From Desulfobulbaceae bacterium UBA2262 (GTDB lineage Bacteria > Desulfobacterota > Desulfobulbia > Desulfobulbales > Desulfurivibrionaceae), in assembly GCA_002347185.1 (NCBI GenBank), contig DDXK01000097.1, positions 8,333 through 47,324 of the forward strand: a stretch of DNA of 38,992 nucleotides, written 5' to 3'. The notes beneath the pieces were generated by a model. The model saw only the letters and a list, made by a program, of their open reading frames with translations, was not told the DNA's origin and made no database searches. The position numbers and the translations under genes are program-made. Within the stretch, counting starts at the first letter, position 1; each line of letters begins with the position of its first letter. Shown here piece after piece: positions 25,064 through 32,246 of this stretch.

Positions 25064-25870
25064 ATGGAGTGGGAGAGGGATGCCGAGGAGGCAGTGGCCA
25101 GGGTGCCTTTTTTCGTCCGCAGGCGGGTGCGGAAAAAAGTGGAGGAAGAAGCGGCGAAGGCCGGGGCAAGCCGGGTGAGCATGGTCCAGGTCCGTGCCTG
25201 CCAGCAGCGTTTCATGCAGAACCAGGAAACAGAATTGAAGGGCTATCAGATCGAGACCTGCTTCGGTCCCGGCGGCTGCGAAAAACGTATCGATACCGGG
25301 ACGGATCTGGTCCCGCAGCTTGAGACCCTTCTGGCCGGCCACAACCTGAAAGAGTTCATGAAGGGCAAGGTGGGCGGGCCGCTGAAGATGCACCACGAAT
25401 TCCGGCTCACCCTGGCCGACTGCGCCAACTGCTGCTCGCGGCCGCAGATCGTCGACATCGGCCTCATCGCCGCCGCCCTTCCCCAGACAAGCGAGGCGCC
25501 CTGCTCCGGCTGCGGCGCCTGCCAAGAGACCTGCCCGGACAACGCCATCACCCTGTCCGACCAGGCAGCAGGACCGCACATCGACCCGGCACACTGCCTG
25601 GCCTGCGGTCAGTGCGCCAGGGCCTGCCCCGCCGGCACCATCATCAACGGCAAGAGAGGCTTTCGCATCCTGCTCGGCGGCAAGCTCGGACGCCACCCGC
25701 AACTGGGCCGGGAGCTGGCCGGCATCTTCAGCCCAGGCGAAACGATGGCGGTGGTCGAGGAGTGCCTGCGCCACTTCAAGGCGGAGAACCGGAAAGGGGA
25801 ACGCTTCGGCGAGATCCTCAACCGGACCGGCCTCGCCTTCCTCGCCGGCCATCTCCAGGAAACTGCGTAA
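25064..25870 (+). CDS. PCP_red / siroheme-type / 2[4Fe-4S] ferredoxin fusion protein
   Basis: Cytoplasmic iron-sulfur protein of 268 residues. Residues 1-50 are a PCP_red-like domain (WERDAEEAVARVPFFVRRRV), best known from the end of protochlorophyllide reductase subunit B. Residues about 55-130 have C66-x5-C72 and C120-x3-C124. This spacing is typical of the cluster-siroheme site of sulfite and nitrite reductases, although the domain is too short to be a full enzyme. Residues 147-157 and 178-188 are two CxxCxxCxxxC ferredoxin sites. A redox role around sulfite, nitrite or a corphin-like cofactor is inferred. The start ATG at 25064 has GAGGTG upstream; the frame also opens 36 bases earlier. 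An FNR-like site lies just upstream. Confidence 0.75.
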   Translation: MEWERDAEEAVARVPFFVRRRVRKKVEEEAAKAGASRVSMVQVRACQQRFMQNQETELKGYQIETCFGPGGCEKRIDTGTDLVPQLETLLAGHNLKEFMKGKVGGPLKMHHEFRLTLADCANCCSRPQIVDIGLIAAALPQTSEAPCSGCGACQETCPDNAITLSDQAAGPHIDPAHCLACGQCARACPAGTIINGKRGFRILLGGKLGRHPQLGRELAGIFSPGETMAVVEECLRHFKAENRKGERFGEILNRTGLAFLAGHLQETA

Positions 25871-25914
25871 AAATATCCCGATACACGGCCGACCGCCACC
25901 CGGCGATATTCTTC

Positions 25915-25943
25915 TTGCCGAATGGCGCTTTTTGCGTTATAAA
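25915..25943 (+). promoter_or_regulatory. tRNA-Arg promoter
   Basis: TTGCCG at 25915-25920, 17-base spacer, TATAAA at 25938-25943, ending 15 bases before the tRNA 5' end. Confidence 0.65.
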
Positions 25944-25958
25944 ATCAGACTCATTCAG

Positions 25959-26035
25959 GCGCCCGTAGCTCAGCTGGATAGAGTACCGGACTACGAATCC
26001 GTAGGTCGCACGTTCGAATCGTGCCGGGCGCGCCA
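25959..26035 (+). tRNA. tRNA-Arg (anticodon ACG), CCA encoded
   Basis: Full cloverleaf. Acceptor GCGCCCG (25959-25965) pairs with CGGGCGC (26025-26031). The D arm is GCTCAGCTGGATAGAGT. The anticodon ACG is at 25993-25995 in loop CTACGAA. The T arm is GCACG-TTCGAAT-CGTGC. The discriminator is G26032 and CCA is 26033-26035. The outermost anticodon-stem pair looks mismatched. It decodes CGU, and CGC/CGA after A34 is changed to inosine. Confidence 0.97.
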
Positions 26036-26043
26036 GAAATACC

Positions 26044-26076
26044 AAGGGCCGAGAGATTTTTCTCTCGGCCCTTTTT
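26044..26076 (+). terminator. Terminator of tRNA-Arg
   Basis: Perfect 11-bp stem GGGCCGAGAGA / TCTCTCGGCCC (26046-26056 and 26061-26071), loop TTTT, followed by five T. Confidence 0.9.
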
Positions 26077-26409
26077 CGTTTCAAAGAGAGTTTTTCCGAC
26101 AATTTTCCGACACTGACACAAACCTTGTAGGGAAATTTATACGCCTCCTGATCAGAAGTCATATGGGAGCGCATGGGAATTCCGAAGTTCATTCAGGTCG
26201 TAACCTCTCAAGCCAGCCGAAAAAAAGAACGAAAAACAAAAACTCCCTCAGTAGGCATGTAGACAGGTCATGGCGAGCTCAAGATCACGCAGCCTTTTGC
26301 AAAAAACCTGGGACAAATTCCTTTTTTGCTGTTTCAATCGCAAAAGAGTGCAACCCCAAAAAGACCAGGATACCACTATCCGGTGAAAACCCTTCCCGAG
26401 CGCCCCAGA
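26077..26409. other. Gene-poor AT-rich stretch after tRNA-Arg
   Basis: About 330 bases clearly less GC-rich than the rest of the window. TTTTCCGACA occurs twice (26092-26101 and 26103-26112), 11 bases apart. No integrase or other gene fragment is recognisable. It may be a scar of an element once inserted at the tRNA, but no copy of the tRNA 3' end is seen. Confidence 0.45.
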
Positions 26410-26778
26410 TTGAGCAAGAATGCCTTCTCCGCCCTGGTGAAGCGGGCCATCGCCCGCATTCCCGAAGAGTTCCGCCGACGGCTCGACAACATGCTCATCA
26501 CGGTCAAGGACCGGCCCAGCCCCGAACTGCTCGCGGAGCTGGGCTACCTGCCCGACGAACCTCTCTTCGGCGTCTACCTGGGCGTGCCGCTGCCCGAGCG
26601 CAGCCCGCAGGAACCGCCGCTCTACCCCGACGTCATCCACATCTTTCAGGAACCGCTGGAAGCGTTCTGCCAGAGCGAGGAGGAGCTGATCGAGGAGATC
26701 GAAATCACCGTGATCCACGAGATCGCCCACTTTCTCGGCTTCAGCGACGACGACCTCGCCCGGCTCGGCTACGGCTGA
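26410..26778 (+). CDS. Small zincin-like metallopeptidase (DUF1025 family)
   Basis: Protein of 122 residues. The zinc motif HEIAH lies in ITVIHEIAHFLGFSDDDLARLGYG at the C-terminus, the typical end of this family. The core has LFGVYLGVPLPERS and DVIHIFQEPLEAFC. The family has a minimal zincin fold and its physiological substrate is unknown. The frame is open further upstream (to a TTG at 26326). The family's usual N-terminus matches from the TTG at 26410 (SKNAFSALVKRAIARIPEEF), so I use that start, with moderate certainty. It is convergent with the next gene. Confidence 0.78.
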   Translation: MSKNAFSALVKRAIARIPEEFRRRLDNMLITVKDRPSPELLAELGYLPDEPLFGVYLGVPLPERSPQEPPLYPDVIHIFQEPLEAFCQSEEELIEEIEITVIHEIAHFLGFSDDDLARLGYG

Positions 26779-26804
26779 AGGCAAGCCCAGTCGGGCAACG
26801 CCCT

Positions 26805-27959
26805 CTACCCTACCCTGCTGGGATTTTTGCGATAGGCGCCGCTGGGAGCGCCGTCGACATAGATGCCTTCCAGATAGGAAAGTTTTCTGGGCAGCTGCTT
26901 CTCCGTGCCCCTGGCGAGCAGGAAGGTTGCCCGCCGGCCGACAGCAAGCGCGCCCAGCTTCTCCAAGCCGAAGAAACGGGCGCCCTTTTCCGAGGCGCAA
27001 CGAATGGTTTCCGCCAGCGAATAGCCGGCCTTGAGGAAAAGCTTCATCTCCTCGACCAGCGCCTCGCCATGGATGATGCCGGCAGCGCCGGCCCCGGTCC
27101 CCACCGCCGTTGCCACTCCCAGCTCCCGCGCCAGGCGCAGCTGCGCGAGCTGTTCGGCCAGCGTTTTTTTCCAGAAGGCCTCCGCGCCGGGCAGTGGCTT
27201 GCCCGGCGCCACATAGCGGGTGGAGAAACGGCAGCACACCGCGCCGCCGGAGCTGGCGCCGTCCAGGCCATTCCTGGCCCGCAGGACGGAGGGAATCCAG
27301 AGCACCCCCAACGCCGCCATTTTCCGGAGATTCTCCTCGCCCATCCCATACCCCTGCTCGATGGCATCGCAACCGGCGTGCAGCGCCTCCGCCACCTCGC
27401 GCCGGCCATTGGCCACCACCACCGCCTTCCTCCCGCCCCTGGCCAGCAGCAGGCGCCGCAGCTCTTCGCGGTCAAGGCGTGGCTGCGGGGCCTCCCCCCC
27501 TTCGATGCTGGCGGAACAGGCGATCTTGAGAAAGTCCCTCCCTGCGACGCGGATGTCGATTAGCCCCGCCTGCCCACGCCCCTCCTCCCGATCCCGGGCC
27601 AACAGGCCGGCCCGGTCATCGCTGTCTGCCACGCCCAGTACGCCGTGCGCGTGACAGTAGCGGATATGCTCCCTGAGCATGGCCGCCTGCTGTGCCAAAT
27701 CGGCCTCTGCGGCGGCCAACCGCACCCGCTGGTCCACGGAAGGAGAGCGCGACAGGGAGACGCTGCAGTCAACCAGCGCCGGCACAATGGTGCAGTGGGA
27801 GAAGTCGTCGATTGCCCGCCCGGCATGCCGGGGCAGGTCTGCCGCCGGACCGATGGCGGCAATGCTGCCCTCCGCCACCTCCAGAAAGACATTTTTGCGT
27901 ACGCCGGCGCCGCTGCCGTCGATAAAGCTCCCCGCCACGATATATCGTCTCTGCCCCAT
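26805..27959 (-). CDS. Amidohydrolase-fold protein without metal ligands
   Basis: Protein of 384 residues with the overall layout of imidazolonepropionase/prolidase-type amidohydrolases. A short beta-sandwich comes first (YIVAGSFIDGSGAGVRKNVFLEVAEGSIAAIG), then a TIM-barrel, ending in EKLGALAVGRRATFLLARGTEK. The metal site looks lost. The usual DxHxH reads DCSVS at 64-68. The mid-barrel VHAxG reads VVANG at 181-185. IEHG reads IEQG at 200-203. The catalytic GTDAG reads GTGAG at 287-291. It is therefore probably not a hydrolase and may bind a ligand or act as a scaffold. The ATG at 27959 has AGAAGGAAAC upstream. It is divergent from the YkgJ-type gene. Confidence 0.75.
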   Translation of the reverse strand: MGQRRYIVAGSFIDGSGAGVRKNVFLEVAEGSIAAIGPAADLPRHAGRAIDDFSHCTIVPALVDCSVSLSRSPSVDQRVRLAAAEADLAQQAAMLREHIRYCHAHGVLGVADSDDRAGLLARDREEGRGQAGLIDIRVAGRDFLKIACSASIEGGEAPQPRLDREELRRLLLARGGRKAVVVANGRREVAEALHAGCDAIEQGYGMGEENLRKMAALGVLWIPSVLRARNGLDGASSGGAVCCRFSTRYVAPGKPLPGAEAFWKKTLAEQLAQLRLARELGVATAVGTGAGAAGIIHGEALVEEMKLFLKAGYSLAETIRCASEKGARFFGLEKLGALAVGRRATFLLARGTEKQLPRKLSYLEGIYVDGAPSGAYRKNPSRVG

Positions 27960-28154
27960 GACTTTGTTTCCTTCTGCGATTTCCAGGCAATTCCGTATTG
28001 CCAAAGCCCAAGGTATGGTATAGTTCCGGGGCGGCCGGACAAGCGCCTCGCTTCCCCGCCCCTTTCCTTCCTTGCCGCATGCGCCGGCCTGGCCAAATCA
28101 GGGGCCGGCATTCCGCCCACCAGCGCAGGACAGACGGCACCAACCGGAGACCAT

Positions 28155-28772
28155 ATGCACCTTACCCCGCAGGAAAGCTTGATAAACGCCATCTACTCTT
28201 CAGTGGATGCCGCGACCAGCCGCGAGCTGGCCCGCCTGCACCGGGAAGAGGGCATCACCCCCCCCTGCAGGGCGGGTTGTTTTTACTGCTGCCGCTTTCA
28301 TATCGTCACCAACCTCGCCGAGGCCCACCTCCTGGCGCAATATGTGCGAAAAACATTTTCCGTGGAGCAGATGGCCGCGCTGCGGACGCGCACGCACCAA
28401 TGGCACGCCTGGGACAGCTCCAGGCCGGGCCGGCCTGCGCCCGCCGCCACCGCGCAGGCGGATCTCTCCGCCTACGAGCATTGCTGCCCCCTGCTGGTGG
28501 AGGGCGCCTGCAGCGCCTACCCGGCGCGGCCCATGGTCTGCCGGACCCATTATGTCTCTACCCATCCCCGTTCCTGCCAGGCCGCGAGCGAAGCGGCCAG
28601 CGGGGAAAATCCCCCGGTGGTGCTCACCTCGGTAAAACTCTCGGCCAGCCCCTTTGCCAGGGAAATACGGGCGCAGATCGAAAATGCCGGCCTGGATTTT
28701 GCCCGGGCGACAATGCTGCTCCCCCAGTGCCTGGCCTTGGAAATGGGCTGGGATTTCGCCATCACCCCCTGA
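28155..28772 (+). CDS. YkgJ-family cysteine cluster protein
   Basis: Protein of 205 residues with the Cys pattern of the YkgJ family (putative zinc- or iron-chelating): C38, C42, C45 and C46 in CRAGCFYCCRFH, then CCPLLVEGACSAYPARPMVCRTHY. The function is unknown; the Cys set probably binds an Fe-S cluster or zinc. The ATG at 28155 follows GGAG at good spacing. It is 32 bases from the downstream methyltransferase-fold gene, so the two probably share a transcript. Confidence 0.82.
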   Translation: MHLTPQESLINAIYSSVDAATSRELARLHREEGITPPCRAGCFYCCRFHIVTNLAEAHLLAQYVRKTFSVEQMAALRTRTHQWHAWDSSRPGRPAPAATAQADLSAYEHCCPLLVEGACSAYPARPMVCRTHYVSTHPRSCQAASEAASGENPPVVLTSVKLSASPFAREIRAQIENAGLDFARATMLLPQCLALEMGWDFAITP

Positions 28773-28804
28773 TTTTTCCGAGGCAGAGCCAGGATGAGGC
28801 CATC

Positions 28805-29482
28805 ATGATTCCCTGGGAATTACTGGACAGCGCCTTGGTGCCCGGCGACGGGGAAACCCTTTGTCTGTACCGGCGCGGCAGCGAGTTTTCCATCCGGCTG
28901 GCCGGCGGCGAGCTGATGAACAGCCGGGCGCACGGCTCGGAAGAGGCCCTGGCCGAGCTTGCCTGCGCACGGCTTGCCGGGCAGGACAAGGCCACGGTTC
29001 TGATCGGAGGCCTGGGCATGGGCTACACGCTGGCGGCGGCTCTGCAGCGGCTGGGTCCCCGGGCACGAGTGGTGGTCGCCGAGCTGCTGCCGGCAGTGGT
29101 GGTCTGGAACCGTGGGGTTCTGGCCGGGCTCGCCGGCCAGCCCCTCACGGACCCCAGGGTTTCTGTTCAGGAGATGGATGTGGCCCGGATTCTGCAAACG
29201 GCGAGGCAGGCCTACGACGCCATCCTGCTCGATGTGGACAACGGCCCCGAGGGCCTGACCCACGCCGGCAACGACTGGCTTTACAGCCGGGCGGGCCTGC
29301 AGGCCGCCCGCGCCGCCCTGAAGCCTTCCGGCATCCTGGCCGTCTGGTCGGCCAGCCCGGACGCCGCCTTCAGCAGGCTCCTGCGCCAGAGCGGCTTCGC
29401 GGTGGAGGAAATCACGGCGCGGGCCCGGGGAAGGAAGGGCGGCGGCAGACATCGCATCTGGCTGGCCCAGCGGGGAGGCTAG
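28805..29482 (+). CDS. Spermidine-synthase-like Rossmann protein
   Basis: Protein of 225 residues with the fold of spermidine synthase or a class I methyltransferase. TVLIGGLGMGYTLAAAL is the nucleotide-binding strand-loop. VVVAELLPAVVVWNR follows with the acidic residue of strand 2, then YDAILLDVDNGPEGLTH with the DxDNGPE active-site-like loop. The N-terminus is short (about 60 residues) and no aminopropyl-transfer activity can be claimed. Annotated relatives are called spermine/spermidine synthases or putative methyltransferases. It overlaps the end of the ParA-like gene by four bases (shared CTAG), a tail-to-tail arrangement. Confidence 0.7.
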   Translation: MIPWELLDSALVPGDGETLCLYRRGSEFSIRLAGGELMNSRAHGSEEALAELACARLAGQDKATVLIGGLGMGYTLAAALQRLGPRARVVVAELLPAVVVWNRGVLAGLAGQPLTDPRVSVQEMDVARILQTARQAYDAILLDVDNGPEGLTHAGNDWLYSRAGLQAARAALKPSGILAVWSASPDAAFSRLLRQSGFAVEEITARARGRKGGGRHRIWLAQRGG

Positions 29483-30411
29483 CCCGCCTCGCCCGACGGG
29501 GGAAGGGGCGGCAGGCCGGCCACCTTCCTGACCAAGGCCTCGTAATCCTGCCGGCCCCGCGATTCCCGGTCCAGATCGAAAACGGTCTTGCCCAGCCCCT
29601 GATTTTCCGCAAGCTCGCCGTCGCAGGCAATCGGCGCGCAGACGAGCTCCCCATAGACATTGCGGAACTTCTCGTAGATATCGACGGATTTTCTGATCCG
29701 CGGATCATAAAAGGTAGGCACGATGTATTTGAGCCGCAACTCCTTGCCGTACCTGCCCCTCGCCTCCAGCAACTGGAGAAATTCCCCGAAGCCCTGCACG
29801 GACATCACCTCCAGGGAGACGGGGATGATGAGTTCCCGCACATAGGCCAGGATGCCGATGGTGAGGGCGTCCCAGTCCGGCGAGGTATCGACCAGCACGT
29901 AATCGAACCTGCCCTCGACGCCGGCCAGGGTCTGGGCAAGAGTCGCTTCCCCGGCGCGCCCCTGCCCGGCAATGATCCGCCGCAGCCCGGACAGGGAATG
30001 GCCCCCGGGCAGCAGCCAGAGCCTCTCCCGCGCCTCGACCAGTACCTGCTCCGGCGAAAGCTCGCCGGCAACCAGACCGAAAAGCCCGCCCTCCGGCCTG
30101 GCCACGCCCAGGGAGGCAGCCGCCCGCCCGGCGGGGTCGGCGTCGACCAGCAGCACCGAAAAGCCGGCCAGGGCCAGACCGGCGGCCAGGTTCACGGCGG
30201 TGGTGGTCTTGCCCACCCCGGCCTTGCTCAGGGAAATCGCCAGGCGCCTCGGCTCCCTTCCGGGCTCCTCCTTCCCCTCCCAAGGGAAACTCGTCGAACA
30301 GGCCTTGCAGCGAAAGCTCCTGACCCGGGGGGGGATCTTGTTCTTCGCCACGCTGTAGCGTGTTCCGCACCGCGGGCAGGTGATGAGAATCGACACGTCA
30401 ACGCCGGCCAC
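29479..30411 (-). CDS. ParA/MinD-family ATPase with N-terminal zinc ribbon
   Basis: Protein of 310 residues. Residues 10-40 form an MJ0042-type zinc ribbon (C12, C15, C35, C38). From residue 57 a ParA/MinD ATPase follows: deviant Walker A SKAGVGKTT at 62-70, switch I VLLVDADPAG and Walker B FDYVLVDTSPDW. The later part, IIPVSLEVMSVQGFGEFLQLLEA, resembles ParA/Soj. Such ATPases position chromosomes, chemoreceptor arrays, flagella or pili. It is the last gene of the minus-strand signalling operon, 34 bases after the CheC-like gene, so positioning of a chemosensory or motility complex is a reasonable inference. Confidence 0.82.
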   Translation of the reverse strand: MAGVDVSILITCPRCGTRYSVAKNKIPPRVRSFRCKACSTSFPWEGKEEPGREPRRLAISLSKAGVGKTTTAVNLAAGLALAGFSVLLVDADPAGRAAASLGVARPEGGLFGLVAGELSPEQVLVEARERLWLLPGGHSLSGLRRIIAGQGRAGEATLAQTLAGVEGRFDYVLVDTSPDWDALTIGILAYVRELIIPVSLEVMSVQGFGEFLQLLEARGRYGKELRLKYIVPTFYDPRIRKSVDIYEKFRNVYGELVCAPIACDGELAENQGLGKTVFDLDRESRGRQDYEALVRKVAGLPPLPPSGEAG

Positions 30412-30445
30412 TATCGTCCCTCTTGTCCTGACATGGCTGAGACAC

Positions 30446-31087
30446 TCAGAACTTCGCCATGAAATTGCGCAAAGCGGTTTGCAGCCACTGCATGGAATCC
30501 TGGTTGGCGACCAGAAAGAGAAAGCCGTTGATATCCCTGTCCTCGAACTGGAAAACCGTTTTCATCAGGATCGCGCCCTTGTCCGGACCGCCCAGCTGCG
30601 CCGGGACAATCTCGGTGGCGAGAGTATGAAGAAGCACATGGGGATTGAGGCGCGGCGGGGAAAAGGAGACACTGTCGCCGAGCAGCTCGGCCACCTTGCC
30701 GACACAGGCGCCGATGAGGATATTCCCCACCTCGAGCAGGGTCTCCTTTTCCAGAAGCGGGTTGCGCTCGCCGGGCTCTTCCGCGAAGAGGCTGAGCAAG
30801 CCCTTCCTGGCCGAGGCGGGAAAGGCCAGCAGGGCGGAGCCGCTGAATTTGCCCCAGAAATTCTGCTCGATGATACTGAGGGCCTCGTAAATCCTGGTCT
30901 CTTCCCTGACCCGCCCCAGAAGGCCGTCCGCCTGCATCAGCTCCACCTGGGGCACGTTGAGGACGATGCGGATATCGATGACCCGGGCAAGATCGGCCGA
31001 GGCCTTGCCAAAAGCGATATTCATCAGCTCCTGGAGGATGGCCGCCTCGTCGCCGGAAAAGCTCTGGGGTTGCGTGGAGATGCTCAT
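30446..31087 (-). CDS. CheC-like phosphatase
   Basis: Cytoplasmic protein of 213 residues. Two family ExxN active-site helices are visible: ILQELMNIAFGKASADLARV near residue 20 and LLEVGNILIGACVGKVAELL near residue 118. Homologous regions are separated by about 100 residues, as in CheC with two sites. CheC/CheX proteins remove phosphate from CheY-type regulators. The receiver protein encoded six bases upstream is an obvious candidate partner. Confidence 0.85.
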   Translation of the reverse strand: MSISTQPQSFSGDEAAILQELMNIAFGKASADLARVIDIRIVLNVPQVELMQADGLLGRVREETRIYEALSIIEQNFWGKFSGSALLAFPASARKGLLSLFAEEPGERNPLLEKETLLEVGNILIGACVGKVAELLGDSVSFSPPRLNPHVLLHTLATEIVPAQLGGPDKGAILMKTVFQFEDRDINGFLFLVANQDSMQWLQTALRNFMAKF

Positions 31088-31093
31088 AAGGCG

Positions 31094-31468
31094 CTAGCTC
31101 CCCAGCAGCCGGGAGACCGTGGCCAGGGTCTCCCGGAGCGATTCCGCCGAGGGCGGTTTGGGCAGGACCAGGGCCGCGCCCAGGGACTTGACCCTCTCGA
31201 TGGTTTTCGGCTGGATATCGGAGGAGAGCACCACCACCAGCGCTTCCGGGTCCTCCCTCCGGATCGCCTCCAGGGCGGCGAAGCCGTCCATGACCGGCAT
31301 GGTCAGATCGAGCAGGGTCAGATCGGGATGCTCCTCGCGGTATTTTTCCAGCCCCTCCAGCCCGTTGCCCGCCTCGGCCAGGAGAAAATCCCGATCGGCA
31401 GGCAGACATTTTTTCACGATCGCCCGGGCAACCGGCGAATCGTCAACAATCAATATCTTCCTGATCAT
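31094..31468 (-). CDS. CheY-like single-domain response regulator
   Basis: Receiver domain alone, 124 residues, start ATG at 31468 with AGGGGG upstream. The acidic pair is D9/D10 (ILIVDDSPVA), the phospho-acceptor is D54 in TLLDLTMPVMDG, a Ser pair lies in VVLSSD, and the conserved Lys is in VLPKPPS. No output domain is present, so it should act by protein contact. It lies between the PAS and CheC-like genes in an operon. Confidence 0.92.
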   Translation of the reverse strand: MIRKILIVDDSPVARAIVKKCLPADRDFLLAEAGNGLEGLEKYREEHPDLTLLDLTMPVMDGFAALEAIRREDPEALVVVLSSDIQPKTIERVKSLGAALVLPKPPSAESLRETLATVSRLLGS

Positions 31469-31490
31469 GCACGCCCCCTGCCTGCCTTGT

Positions 31491-32138
31491 TCATGAGGTT
31501 GGTTTTTTGGTGACCGCCGAGAGGATCTCATCGATCTGCGTCTCGATGACCGCCTCGACCCCCTTCTGGTCCGCCGCGCCGGGAGAGAAATGCCTGGCGA
31601 GGAACTCGTCGCCGGAATAGGTCAGAAGCTCCGAAAGCACCGATTGCACCTCCGGAGGCACCGCCTCCCGGGAAATATTCCTTTCCAGCAGGGAAAAAAG
31701 CGCCGAGGTGAGCTTGGTTTCGTAGATATGGGTTTCGGTCACGTCCTTGACCGTCACATAGACATAGTCGATGGAATTTCCCTCGCCGCGCACCGGACCC
31801 ATGACGCAGCTCTGCTGCATGTATTCTATTTCGCTGGAAAAGTTACCAACCGGCTTGAAGGGGAAAATATACTCGTAGAGCTTCTGGGGGAAAAAATAAC
31901 AGTTGCCGAAGGTGACAATGGCCTGAAAGTTGCGGCGAAACTGCTTGTTGTTGAGATGCGGGAAGAAATCGAAGAGCGAGGCGCCCTTGATCCTCTCGGC
32001 GGGAATGCCGCTGTGGGAAACGAGCCAACGGTTCCAGTACCGGACCCGGCAGTCCCGGTCGAGGACCAGGAGCCCCAGGTCGATGACATCCAAAATCTGC
32101 GCGAGGATCATGCCGTCTGACGCTCTGCTCCGGTGCAT
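31491..32138 (-). CDS. PAS-domain sensor protein
   Basis: Protein of about 215 residues, with a PAS domain near the N-terminus (ILAQILDVIDLGLLVLDRDCRVRYWNRW, then GASLFDFFP). A long helical C-terminus carries no kinase or cyclase domain. Ligand or cofactor (for example heme or flavin) is unknown. ATG at 32138 and ATG at 32111 are both possible starts. Neither has a strong ribosome site, and the PAS core begins right after the second. It precedes the CheY-like gene by 22 bases and probably acts within the same signalling unit. Confidence 0.7.
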   Translation of the reverse strand: MHRSRASDGMILAQILDVIDLGLLVLDRDCRVRYWNRWLVSHSGIPAERIKGASLFDFFPHLNNKQFRRNFQAIVTFGNCYFFPQKLYEYIFPFKPVGNFSSEIEYMQQSCVMGPVRGEGNSIDYVYVTVKDVTETHIYETKLTSALFSLLERNISREAVPPEVQSVLSELLTYSGDEFLARHFSPGAADQKGVEAVIETQIDEILSAVTKKPTS

Positions 32139-32246
32139 GAAAAAAGAGGGGGATTCCGCAACGCGGCCATGTGGCCATAGTAACAAAAGGCCATGGCGAA
32201 CACCAGATTTTTATCCCTGCCAACCCTTCCGGAACGCGCGAAAGGC

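Noticed and set aside
25818..26192. Minus-strand frame reading across tRNA-Arg
   Set aside because: Contains the well-known spurious translation of the tRNA cloverleaf (RFERATYGFVVR-like); not a gene.
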